A stretch of 64,000 nucleotides of DNA, taken from NCBI GenBank assembly GCA_947179155.2, contig OX359283.1, forward strand, positions 8,246,264-8,310,263, read 5' to 3'. Below the pieces are notes generated by a model. The model saw only the letters and a list, made by a program, of their open reading frames with translations, was not told the origin of the DNA and did not search any database. This DNA is from Hedera helix. Lineage: Eukaryota; Streptophyta; Magnoliopsida; Apiales; Araliaceae. Below, in pieces: positions 44,581 through 55,028 of this stretch; within the stretch, counting starts at the first letter, position 1, and the number at the start of each line of letters is the position of its first letter. The position numbers and the translations under genes were made by a program.

Positions 44581-45355
44581 ATTAGAGGGCTTAAGCCGCA
44601 TTTAAAATCCTGATGTTTTCCTATCCTTTAAAAATCTAAAAAATGTGTGTGTGTGCATTACTTGCGATTAATCTGCCTTTTGTGCGTGTATGAATGGGTA
44701 TGCGAGTTTTGTGATTGCTTTACGAATACTTTACTTTAATGTCATCATTTGCATACGGTGAGGAACGATGAATGAATGATGAATGTATGTTGAGCAGTTC
44801 CTCCTCCTGAGGCAAACCCGTCGGATGTTGATTACTGGACTCAAAGGGGTGCTCCCCGGCGAGGCTCAGGAAAAGCATCCACTCAGATCCAATCCAATTG
44901 AAAGATCGGATTTATTTCCCTTCTAGTATGTTGCGAAGATCTGGGAACCTTCATGCCAAAAAGCCCGCGAGAGTAACTTAGGGTAGGTCAGCCTCAGATA
45001 AACCTGACGCGTGGAAAGTCTCTTCATACCCTTTTACGTTTTACGCACATGATAGCATACTTTAGTCAAACATCTTGTGTATCCCGCTTTGTCAAAATAA
45101 AAATACTAACCTCTGTTTTACAGGGACAGCTGGGAGAGCATCATAATTGCATATTGACATACATTGGTTAAAATAAAGGAATACTAACAATGTTTTGTAG
45201 GAAAAGATTATAAAACTCAAAAACACAAAAATATTTGCTTTAGCATGCACTGGCCAAATGTCATTTCCCGAAACTAAACCTTGATATATTTTATTTGCAG
45301 GATTGCGCCCCAAACTCGTCTCCGATCCAAGAAAGCCAGAGAGTCAACAGTCGAA
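44581..45355 (+). other. Leader of element G with three acceptor-like sites
   Basis: No long ORF. TACTAAC branch-point-like sequences at 45104-45110 and 45182-45188 are each followed by T-rich sequence and CAG (45121-45123) or TAG (45198-45200). A third TTTATTTGCAG ends at 45300. This looks like the 3' end of a leader intron with alternative acceptors just before gag. Confidence 0.55.
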
Positions 45356-46792
45356 ATGGCTGAGAACCCCAATCCTAACCCGGCTCCCGTATCTCGGGAA
45401 GAATTCGACGCGGTGAAAAATCAGATGACGGAGCTGACCATATTACTCAAAGAACATGTTAAGTTAAAATCGGGGCCACAAACTGAGGACCCACCTGGGC
45501 CATCATCACAGGGAAACGGGACGACCCAAGAAATTCCTAAAATCGAGCAGCCGAAGGAAGTTATTGTTTTTCCCGAGAACCAAAGTGCAAGTAATTTCAG
45601 CCAAAAGATGAAACAGATGAAAGAGGCCATCCGATCCAGCGAACAATCGTGGACACCGAACAATGGTCCCCCCACATCGGAAAATGGAAACCATCTGCAA
45701 CTACAACAGCAGGCCACGTTCAATCAGGGTCCAGGCAGGCAGAGGAAGTTTGAACGAACAGAAAGTCGAAAATTCACTCCTCTAGGCAATTCCCTCGAGA
45801 ACGTATTGGCATTATTGGTCGCCCAGGAGAAAATCACTAAGCTAGCTCCGCCCATCGATTCAAGAGGAAAACGATTTGACCCCCGCAAACAATGCGCTTA
45901 TCACTCAGGATCTCCTGGGCATGATACTCAAGACTGTTGGTCATTAAAACATAAGATACAACACTTGATCGATAGGGGGGACATTGTAGTTGAACGACCA
46001 GATGTCAACACCAACCATCTGCCACAATACGAAACAGACAAGGGAAACATGATTGGGTCAGAAAATATCGGGGTGGACCCCAATCGCAATTACATACGAA
46101 AGATCAAAGAATACTCCCCAATGAGCGAAACAAATGTCCTTGAATGGGAATGTCTAGAGGAGGTTAAGGTCGTTAGGCAAGAATTGAAGTTGGTCAGGCA
46201 TCAAATGAAGCAATTAGCAGACCTGGTGGTACACCAACATAATCTGACGAGGCAACTCTTCACCCACTTACTGAGAGACCAAAAGGAAGAAGAGGACAAA
46301 CAAAGTTCAAACCAGGATCCCTCCCAGGAAAACCCGCTAACTCAAGGAGATCAAAACAGAATGAAAGGGCAGGGAATTGAAAATAATAAAGATGCCAGAC
46401 GATCCCACCAGTGGAGCCTTGATAACCGCTCGAACAAAGGTGAACCCTCAAAGGGGAAAGATCGAGCAGCATTCCCAAGAGATCGAAAGTTCACCCCTTT
46501 GAGCAAATCAAATGCAGAAATATTGCACCTTCTGATCAGCCGGGGAAAGATTACGGAGTTGCTGCCACAAACCGACCCCAAGTCTAAAAGATACGATCCT
46601 ACACGAATATGCCTCTATCATTCCAACTCACCAGGGCATGATACTAAAGAGTGTTGGGCGTTGCGGCACAAGATCCAAAATCTTATCGAAAGAGGAGAGC
46701 TGAAAATGGCAAACGACCTTGAGATCACCGCAATGGGGAACCTGACCACCGACGAACGGATTGTCGAGCCTCAACGAACCATGAAATGGTAA
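45356..46792 (+). CDS. gag: Element G gag-like protein with duplicated C-terminal module
   Basis: Intact ORF of 478 codons from the ATG at 45356 (MAENPNPNPAPVSREEF). This start is preferred over upstream ones because it begins the typical MAEN gag terminus after a likely splice acceptor. An N-terminal helix (AVKNQMTELTILLKEHV) is followed by a Gln/Pro-rich linker. Two copies of a module of about 100 residues then follow. Each reads RKFTPL...ILxLLxxxGKITxL, KRxDP, then C-x2-H-(x6)-H-x4-C in CAYHSGSPGHDTQDCW (45893) and CLYHSNSPGHDTKECW (46610), then LxHKIQxLIxRG. The capsid-like gag core of Tat/Ogre is missing. The two modules differ substantially, so the duplication is old and both copies kept their metal-binding residues. 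It could bind RNA and act in trans with helper particles. Confidence 0.85.
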   Translation: MAENPNPNPAPVSREEFDAVKNQMTELTILLKEHVKLKSGPQTEDPPGPSSQGNGTTQEIPKIEQPKEVIVFPENQSASNFSQKMKQMKEAIRSSEQSWTPNNGPPTSENGNHLQLQQQATFNQGPGRQRKFERTESRKFTPLGNSLENVLALLVAQEKITKLAPPIDSRGKRFDPRKQCAYHSGSPGHDTQDCWSLKHKIQHLIDRGDIVVERPDVNTNHLPQYETDKGNMIGSENIGVDPNRNYIRKIKEYSPMSETNVLEWECLEEVKVVRQELKLVRHQMKQLADLVVHQHNLTRQLFTHLLRDQKEEEDKQSSNQDPSQENPLTQGDQNRMKGQGIENNKDARRSHQWSLDNRSNKGEPSKGKDRAAFPRDRKFTPLSKSNAEILHLLISRGKITELLPQTDPKSKRYDPTRICLYHSNSPGHDTKECWALRHKIQNLIERGELKMANDLEITAMGNLTTDERIVEPQRTMKW

Positions 46793-46897
46793 ATTCCGAG
46801 GATACAATTGTGAGTCCCAAAAAAGGGGGTGTGGGGATGTTATCATCTACTTAATGTTATATCCTGTTTATTTTCTGTGCATTGTGATGTTATGTTT

Positions 46898-46935
<38 letters not shown>

Positions 46936-48552
46936 AATCTTGTATGTTATCAGGCCTGAACTACGAAAGACCTGATCTCCTCTTCCTATAGGAGTACGTA
47001 GGCAGCCACTTTGGCGCGGTCTAATCCTTGTAAAAATATATATAACCCTTCGATAGTTTTGCAATTAACGATCAATGACTCAGATGACCTGTTCTCCTGT
47101 CAACCCATCGGAGTACGCTTCCAACCTGATCAACGGCAAATGATTCTTGGGTTCCCAGCATCTCATCAGCCCACCTGTCAAAGACACCACGAAGCAATGA
47201 CCTTGACAACAATCAAAGCTGGGGCAGTTTCGAAAGCGATGACGACTCGACACTGGGGCATTCATCAACCATCCTTGGAAGGATAGTGCACTGTTCGACA
47301 TCTATGGTGTGATCCCGTCTGCGCACGACAACATCATTGGAGTTGTACGATCAATTGGTCCTGTCCAGTCAAAGCTCTTTCAGAATACAAGGACCCACAT
47401 GTAAGATACAACTCATTTCATCTCTTTATTTCTTTCCAGTCTTCCTGTACATATATTAAGACTGCACACAGTTTAACTCTGACATTACTTTTGGAAAGAG
47501 AAAATTTTATTTGACTTGTTAGGAATCGAACTAATTCTGACGAGCATCCGTGAAGCAGACTCGTGAGTATGATTAGACGATTAAAACTGATCAACCTATT
47601 AAAACTGCACAAAGACCTGATTTCGAAGTGTCGTTCGAAGCAGAATCCACCTCATAGGCAAGTCTGCACTTTTCGTTTGCGCCAACTTTCAGATGTGGGG
47701 CATAAAACTATGACGATAATGATGACAGTTGATGCAGAGTCGAAAGGTAAATAAAAATGAATCCAATGTCTCGAATCGTGGCCTGAGTCATTCGAGTAAT
47801 TAAGCCTGAGGGGTGTCTTCACACCTGGTGCCCTAAAGTCGTCTGATTTGGGAGTCACCGGCCCAACACTCGTTACGTGGGTAACTCAGAGCCTAAGAAA
47901 ACGAGCATTAAAGCTGCAGAGACCTGAACAGATTCGAATCGTGGCACGGGTTATCCGAGTAATTAAGCCTGAAAGGTGTCTCTACACCTGGTGCCCTAAA
48001 GTCGTCCGATTTGGGAGTCACCGGCCCAACGCTCGCTACATGGGTAACTCAGGCCTAAGAAAACGAATCTTGCGCAGAGTCAGACGAGGAATGAATGTGG
48101 TAAACCACCTAACTTGTATCGAAGCGTGGCCTTTGTTACTCGAGCAAGTAAACCCGAAGGGGTGTCTTTACACCTAATGCCCTAAAGCCGCATGGTTTGG
48201 GAGTCATTGGTCCAAAGCTCGTTAAAGGGGTAACTCTGAACAGCCTAAGAAAACGAGACAAGTTAAGTGGACACGAAAAAGAAAAAGCAGACTCAGGAAA
48301 AGAAAAAGAAAAATTTTTTCGACCAGAGAAAAAAAGAGAGGCTCATCTAAAGTCACGGAAAAGAGGCCCCTAATTGAAGGATTGCATCGCACAGTGCACT
48401 TGCCATATGACGTAAATCCTGTGAAGAACGATATCAAGAATGAAGACGGAATACCTTTGATAAAGGAAGGTAGTTTTTGAATTTAATCATACTCACGTAT
48501 ATTGACCATGAATGCTTAAATGTTTTATTACGATTTCATAACTCGTCAAATG

Positions 48553-48585
<33 letters not shown>

Positions 48586-50009
48586 GAAATCGAGAGTGAC
48601 TTAATACATTCACAATTCATTCAATGTCAAATTAATCCACTCACGATTCACGAACAAAAGAGATTCATCTCGATGTCAAGTTTCTCTAACGATAAGACAT
48701 AAACACCACGACACCAGCTAAATTGCAGAATCACGAGCTTTCCATTTTTTTATGCTTTACTGTCAAGATTTTAGTAATTCTTATATCGGAGTTAACCCCG
48801 CCGACCCGAATGGTCGAGCATTTAGAGTTTGTTACTTGTGCAGGATATGAATGGGTGTGGATAACTCAGCATGACCAACGAAGCGACTCCCCATACGAAT
48901 CCTCGACAAGAACATGAGTAGAGGCTGGGCCATATTAAAGATCATGGAAATGAAAGGAGCACAGGTCTATATCAGACTCCTCATCAACGAACCTTCCCCC
49001 ACGACCATCAATGGATTTTGACAAACTCAGCATGATGCACGCTAACATTACCTCGATACTCGAGCGAGCATATGCAAGAGCGATGTAATTCATGAAGTCA
49101 GAGCTGATCGATTAAAAGGCGAGGAAGGGCAACATGGTCGTCGGTCATCGCAAAAAGCCAAATGAACCGCCTCAATCAAATGAAAGTCCAGAGCTATCAA
49201 AGCATACGACCAACGGACCAGGGGATCACCTATATATCAACCCAGAATCTAGGCATAATCCTCTAACATGAGAGGAAGTCCCTGCACCCCAAATTCAAAG
49301 ACATGACGATCTGTGAGCAGGATGAGGAGCCCTGGATGAGTCGATTAGGCATTCAAAACGACATATACAATTCCCCAACAGAGAAACGATCAGGGGCATG
49401 CGATTCAACGAACAAACCTTGAAGTCCAGAAACTGTCCTCCCAAATAAGGCATGACACAACTGAGTAGTCAAAAAGAACGACACGTGAAAAATTGTATCA
49501 TTTGACTAAACAGGGGTCATTTCCTTCAAAGCATATCTATTGATCCATGCATAACATCTACGCATCCATGTATATATCAAAATAAACTATACATGAAAGA
49601 AAAATCACAGGTACGAGACTGTCGGCGTCACGAATACTAGTGTCATTTATCGAAAGAACATGGCAGCGGGAAACTTCTACGATCCGATGCGCCCAGAATC
49701 TATAGAACATCAAGGAATTGCAAAACGACTGTCTGAAGCACCTTCAGCTAATCAACAAGTATGACAGCTCAAAAGCATGGCTGTCAAGAGCGATCTACGA
49801 GGACGAACCCCAAGAATGACAAGTCAAACCAAAAGAAGTGGCTGGCAAAAGCGATTTACGAGGACGAATCCCAGGGAGGCCCCACAAACTAATCAGGTAC
49901 GCTTTCCTTTTAAATTTCCTCTAGAATTATTGCATTTTTATGATGTACAATACGATGCGAGTCCATTTAGGATAGTACACAGCGATTCCGGAGACGAGAC
50001 CCGGCAATT
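46793..50009 (+). other. Element G 3' region, non-coding part
   Basis: No ORF with recognisable similarity. Contains an A33-type tract near 46902-46931, TACGTAGGCAGCC at about 46993, three repeats of 165-185 bp (47772-48290), a second poly(A) run at 48551-48583 and AT/CA mixed sequence to 50009. There is no trace of pol. Confidence 0.75.
47772..48290 (+). repeat. Three direct repeats of about 165-185 bp in G
   Basis: Copies start near 47772, 47935 and 48120. Each contains CGAATCGTGGC or CGAAGCGTGGC, then GGGGTGTCTTYACACCT, TGCCCTAAAG, TTTGGGAGTCA, CTCGTTA or CTCGCTA, and GGGTAACTC...CCTAAGAAAACGA. They diverge by roughly one tenth, so they are older than the 37-bp array. Confidence 0.88.
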
Positions 50010-51720
50010 CAAAACCGACCCGTCAGATACGATACCTGACCAAACCAAAAACGACCAGTCAGATACGATACCTGACCAAACAAAAAAAATGACCCGTCAG
50101 TGAAAACCCCTGACTGTCCAAAATGACCCGTCAGAAACAAGAACTGACCGTCCAACACGACCCGTCAGAAGCAAGAACTGACCGTCCAAAATGACCCGTC
50201 AGTGAAGACTCCTGACCGTCCAAACATGACCCGTCAGTGAAAACCCTGGACCGTCCAAACATGACCCGTCAGTCAAAAGAACTGACCATCCAACATGACC
50301 CGTCAGTCAAAAGAACTGACCGTCCAAACACGACCCGTCAGATACGAGACCTGACCAATTGAAAAAACGACCCGTCAGATACGAGACCTGACCAATTGAA
50401 AAAACGACCCGTCAGATACGAGACCTGACCAATTGAAAAAAAAACGACCCGTCAGATACGAGACCTGACCAATTGAAAAAAATCACCCGTCAGATACGAG
50501 ACCTGACCAATTGAAAAAACGACCCGTCAGATACGAGACCTGACCAATTGAAAAAACGACCCGTCAGATACGAGACCTGACCAATTGAAAAAACGACCCG
50601 TCAGATACGAGACCTGACCAATTGAAAAAACGACCCGTCAGATGCGAGACCTGACCAATTGAAAAAAAACGACCCGTCAGATACGAGACCTGACCAATTG
50701 AAAAAAAATGACTCGTCAGATACGAGACCTGACCAATTGAAAAAACGACCCGTCAGATACGAGACCTGACCAATTGAAAAAACGACCCGTCAGATACGAG
50801 ACCTGACCAATTGAAAAAATGACCCGTCAGATACGAGACCTGACCAATTGAAAAAACGACCCGTCAGATACGAGACCTGACCAATTGAAAAAAAAAACGA
50901 CCCGTCAGATACGAGACCTGACCAATTGAAAAAATGACCCGTCAGATACGAGACCTGACCAATTGAAAAAACGACCCGTCAGATACGAGACCTGACCAAT
51001 TGAAAAAACGACCCGTCAGATACGAGACCTGACCAATTGAAAAAACGACCCGTCAGATACGAGACCTGACCAATTGAAAAAACGACCCGTCAGATACGAG
51101 ACCTGACCAATTGAAAAACGACCCGTCAGATACGAGACCTGACCATTTCAAAAACGACCAGTCAGAAACGATACCTGACCAATTCAAAAACGGCCCGTCA
51201 GAGACTATACCTGACCAATTGAAAAAAACGACCCATCAGATACGAGACCTGACCAATTCAAAACGACCCGTCAGATACGAGACCTGACCAATTCAAAACT
51301 ACCCGTCAGATACGAGACCTGACCATTTCAAAAACGACCAGTCAGAGACGATACCTGACCAATCCCAAAACGACCCGTCAGAGACGATACCTGACCAACC
51401 CAAAAATGACCGTCAGAGACGATACCTGACTTACCCAAAACCAACTCGTCAGAGATGATACCTGACCAACTCAAAACCAACCCGTCAGAGACGATACCTG
51501 ACCAACACAAACCAACCGTCAGAGACGATACCTGACCAACCCAAAACCAACCGTCAGAGACGATACCTGACCAACTCAAAGCCAAACCGTCAGAGACGAT
51601 ACCTGACCAACTCAAATCCAACCCGTCAGAGACGATACCTGATCAACCCAAAAATAAGCCGTCAGAGACGATACCTGACCAACTCAAATCCAACCCGTCA
51701 GAGACGATACCTGATCAACC
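50010..51720 (+). repeat. Satellite-like tandem array in the 3' region of G
   Basis: The core (50330-51145) has about 22 units of near 37 bp: ACGACCCGTCAGATACGAGA, CCTGACCAATTG and an A run of 5-9. Flanking units to both sides are more variable (GTCAG...CTGACC kept, spacers changed). GTCAG and CTGAC in each unit can pair as a short stem. There is no interspersed unique spacer, so it is not CRISPR-like. Ogre/Tat 3' regions are known nurseries for such arrays. Confidence 0.93.
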
Positions 51721-51945
51721 CAAAAACAACCCGACGATGACGATACGACCGTTGGCAAAAGATCCGACGATGACGAGACGACCCGTTGGAAAAAGATCCG
51801 ACGATGACGATACGACCCGGTGGAAAAAGATCCGACGATGACGAGACGACCCGTTGGAGAAAGATCCGACGATGACGAGATGACCCGTTGGAGAAAGATC
51901 CGACGATGACAATGCGATGACCGTTGGAGAAAGATCCCACAATAA
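51721..51945 (+). repeat. Second tandem array in G, GATCCGACGATGACGA units
   Basis: Six or seven units of about 32-36 bp with GATCCGACGATGACGAKAC, GACCCGTTGG and AGAAA or AAAA. The sequence differs from the 37-bp array but shares the ACGACCCG phrase, so it may have grown out of it. Confidence 0.85.
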
Positions 51946-52140
51946 CTAAAGCGATGCGATGCGATGCGATGTGCGATGCGATGCGATATGCGATATGCGA
52001 TACATCATATGAGAAGCAGTGCGATATGTGATTTCATATGCGATGTAATGCGATTTTGATTTAGTATGATAAGCGATTTGATATTTAAATATGCAATATG
52101 CGTTAAGCAAGAGAAAAATAGTTTTGGCGAATATGCGATG
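51946..52140 (+). repeat. GCGAT micro-repeats in G
   Basis: GCGATGCGATGCGAT and GCGATATGCGATATGCGAT, with scattered variants to 52140. The pentamer/heptamer pattern lies directly after the second array. Confidence 0.85.
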
Positions 52141-52309
52141 CGAGTCCATTTGAGGCAGTAACCGGTAATATAAGTGTTGCATCATTAACCTGTATATGTT
52201 GCATCAATGATATATATGTTGCATCATTAAAATATGTGTTGCCATCATCATGCATTGGGTGCCTACTTCTTTATCATGTTCATTCCATATGACATTACAT
52301 AAACATGAT

Positions 52310-52322
52310 AAAGAGGGGCAGC
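52310..52322 (+). other. PPT of element G
   Basis: AAAGAGGGGCAGC, immediately before the 3' LTR start TGTAGACACCC. Confidence 0.85.
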
Positions 52323-54499
52323 TGTAGACACCCAAATTTTGCACTTTTGCACTAACCCTGACAGGAGGGCAGAATCGTCATTTGACCCGACGAGCGAAAA
52401 GGAAGGTGGACCCCAACATCAAGCCACCCCAGCGATTTACGGTCAAAGCCGCCACAACGGACAACGAACATCCGGGCACTTGAGGCAAGGCGAACAGTTG
52501 ATCCAGAAAAACCTGAGCCGACCACAAAAGACGACTGATGGCCACTCCGCTTACGATGTTCGGGGGTCTCGCTACATCAAGTCGCAACCCTCCGAACTAG
52601 CCTCCCAGAACAATATGGCACGTTTCCCAGGGAGTTCCGGACTGCAAAAATACAGCCTCCCAAAATAATACCGCAGAAATTGGCGAATTAGGACCGCGTG
52701 GCACGAAAACCGAGAAAAGCCAGCCAGACAGCCGTGGATGCATCTGCGGCCAAAACGAGTTTCGAGGTTCGCACGGCTCGAGGAGACGGCACACGGCAGC
52801 CGAGGAAACGGCGCAGGCGGCCAGCCGCCCAGCCGCAGATGGATCTGCGGCCAGCCGCAGATGCATCTGCGGCTGCCTGGAAATGGCTATAGATCGCCAT
52901 TTCCACCCGAGAGCTGGGAGAGAGGAGGAAAAATAGATTTTTAGAGAGAGAGAGCTCGCGGGAGAAGAAGAAAATGGCGGAAATGTAGAGAGAGAAACGA
53001 GATTTTAGAGAGAGAAACCCACGGGTTTGTTCCAAAGAGTGAGATTTCTTCATCCTTTGTACAATCTTTGTATCCTATTTTGGTTTCCAAGTGTTGAATC
53101 ATCTATTTCATCATTTGGAATGTAAAAAAATCCGAGTTTCATAGCGTCGTTGTGTGTGATATATCAAATCTTGTAGATCTGGTTTTTATTTTGTTCTTAT
53201 TGTGTTTGTTGGGTGGATCTTCTGTGGATCCGAAAATATTTGGTGCATTGCTATTTAAATAGTTTGTTTTAGTGTATTTGAAAGTTAGATCCAATGTAGT
53301 CGATATTTGTTTTGGGATCTATGGATTAGGGATGGTTAGAGAGGATTTGTTGTGGATAGAATGTCCTCCTAACCTCCCGATGATATCCTTTTAGTTTATT
53401 TTATAGTTTTAACGCATGTAGCGATGGCGATGCATTTGTATTGTAAATATGTAATTTTCGGGCCTTAAAGCGATGTCGGATCGAAAATCGGGTTTAAGGC
53501 CCCGTAATAATGAAATGTGCGATTGTGGGCGTTTGGGGTTATTCGGATGGCTTACATGCCCGTGAATAGCCGCAACGTTATTTTGATGCCTGGTTTTCCC
53601 TTTTGACACGAGAAAACGATTTTGGAATGAAATGATAAAGATTTTTATAAAATCAAGCAAATTAGGATATTAGATCCACGAGGATTAAAATTAAGAGTTT
53701 TGGCGAACTTAAATCCATGTTTGGCAAAAAGGCTTCATTTGGTTCCAAAAGGTCATAAAAAAAACGATTTCACAAATAAATAAATGTTTTCATTAAACTT
53801 TGTGCATAGGGTGAAAGAGTTCTAGAAGTTGCCTTCATTTTGTTCATTTTATTATTAGAGGGCAATGTATAGTCTCGATACCTATTTGACAAAAGTTTAC
53901 AAATTGTTTTATGAAAACAACACCTAATAAACACCCCCCCCCCCATCGCTTTCGAAATTAAAATCAATCTTTATTGTAAAAAATGAAGTCTGGTCAATTG
54001 GGTCAAAGGATGTCTAAAACGCTTTCCAGATAAACACATTCGCCATATAGAATCAAAGCAACTTTTATGCAAAACGCACCACAAACGTTCATTTAGGCAT
54101 ACACGCACACACACGCGCGCACACACATTTTAGGATTTAAAAGGATAGTAAAACATCGAGATTGCGGTAACCGCGTTTCACGGAAGTCGGGGGGTGCCTA
54201 ACACCTTCCCCTCGCTTAAGCAAGCCCCCGAACTCTATGAATCTCGGTTTGCGGACCAATTAACTCGGAGTCACATATGAGCCAGCGATTACGAAAACAA
54301 ACTCGGATGAGTTGGTACATCCATTTCAAATATACCAACTGGCGACTCTGGTCAATTGGCTCATAAAAAAATCGATCTTTCAAAACCCGTCGACATTAAG
54401 CCGACCCTTTTCAAAAGTCACATCTTAATCTAAAGGCTAAAATTGGAAAAGGGCATTTTAATAATAAAAAACGAGACGGCGAAAATCCCGGCGTCGACA
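52323..54499 (+). mobile_element. Element G 3' LTR
   Basis: 2177 bp. Nearly identical to the 5' LTR apart from the missing duplication and a 2-bp shorter GA run. It ends GGCGTCGACA, and TSD AGCGC follows at 54500-54504. Confidence 0.95.
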
Positions 54500-54504
54500 A
54501 GCGC

Positions 54505-55028
54505 AAGAACGACAAAAGAGTTATGCTGATCTTCATCGGAGAGACGAAAGTTTCAACGTCGGAGATCATGTATTCTTACGTGTTTCTCTATGGAAAGAAG
54601 TTACGAGATTCGGAAAGAGAGGAAAACTCAACCCTCGATTTATTGGCCCATTTGAAATCCTCGATCGAGTAGGATCCGTAGCCTACAGACTAGCCCTACC
54701 ACCAAGTATGTCTCGCATCCATAACGTTTTTCACATATCTATGTTACGTAAATATGTGAAGGACCCAAACCACGTCATTGAGTTAGAACCAGACGTTATA
54801 GCAGAAGATTTAACGTATGAGGAGGTACCTGTTAAGATCCTAGATAAGAAGGAGCAGATCTTACGCTCAAAGGTTATACCTCAAGTTAAGGTTTTATGGA
54901 GGAACCAAGATATTGAGGAAATGACCTGGGAGCTAGAATCTGAGATGAAGTCTAGGTATCCATACCTCTTCGAAATGCCAGGTACGTCAATTTCGGGGAC
55001 GAAATTTCATAAGGAGGGAAGGTTGTAA
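54505..55028 (+). pseudogene. int: Element D integrase C-terminal part and chromodomain-like tail
   Basis: Continues the D integrase after element G: RQKSYADLHRRDESFNVGD, the GPF module (RFIGPFEILDRVG), MSRIHNVFHISMLRKYV and the tail VKVLWRNQDIEEMTWELES...YPYLFE. The frame stays open through the PPT and ends at TAA 55026-55028, two bases into the 3' LTR. The similarity to the A tail puts both in related chromovirus lineages. With G (plus TSD) removed the frame is unbroken here. Confidence 0.93.
55002..55023 (+). other. PPT of element D
   Basis: GGGGACGAAATTTCAT leads into AAGGAGGGAAGGT, directly before the 3' LTR start TGTAAGACC. Same layout as in A and B. Confidence 0.85.

Larger units (their letters stand above)
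42277..54499 (+). mobile_element. Element G: Tat/Ogre-like gag-only LTR retrotransposon
   Basis: Complete element of 12.2 kb with LTRs 42277-44559 and 52323-54499, TSD AGCGC, a PBS of the Ogre/Tat type (TGGCGACTCCGCTGGGGA), a gag-like ORF and a PPT (AAAGAGGGGCAGC). It has no protease, RT, RNase H or integrase. The 5.5-kb 3' region instead holds several tandem repeat families. This matches the TR-GAG or LARD type of non-autonomous element known in plants, here related to Tat/Ogre by PBS, gag motif and the TACGTAGGCAGCC phrase near 46993. It is the youngest insertion of the H-D-G branch. Confidence 0.94.

Noticed and set aside
46902..46931. Poly(A) runs (also 48551-48583) as possible LINE or processed-pseudogene tails
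   Set aside because: There is no LINE domain and no TSD around them. They lie within one continuous element G.
50330..51145. Direct repeats of constant size, CRISPR-like at first sight
   Set aside because: There are no unique spacers between repeats, only A-run length changes, and the context is a plant retrotransposon. It is a tandem satellite-like array.
51328..51621. 97-codon minus-strand ORF with a repeated SWSGIVSDG-like peptide
   Set aside because: It is simply the translation of the tandem DNA repeat. Unit-length changes break the frame.
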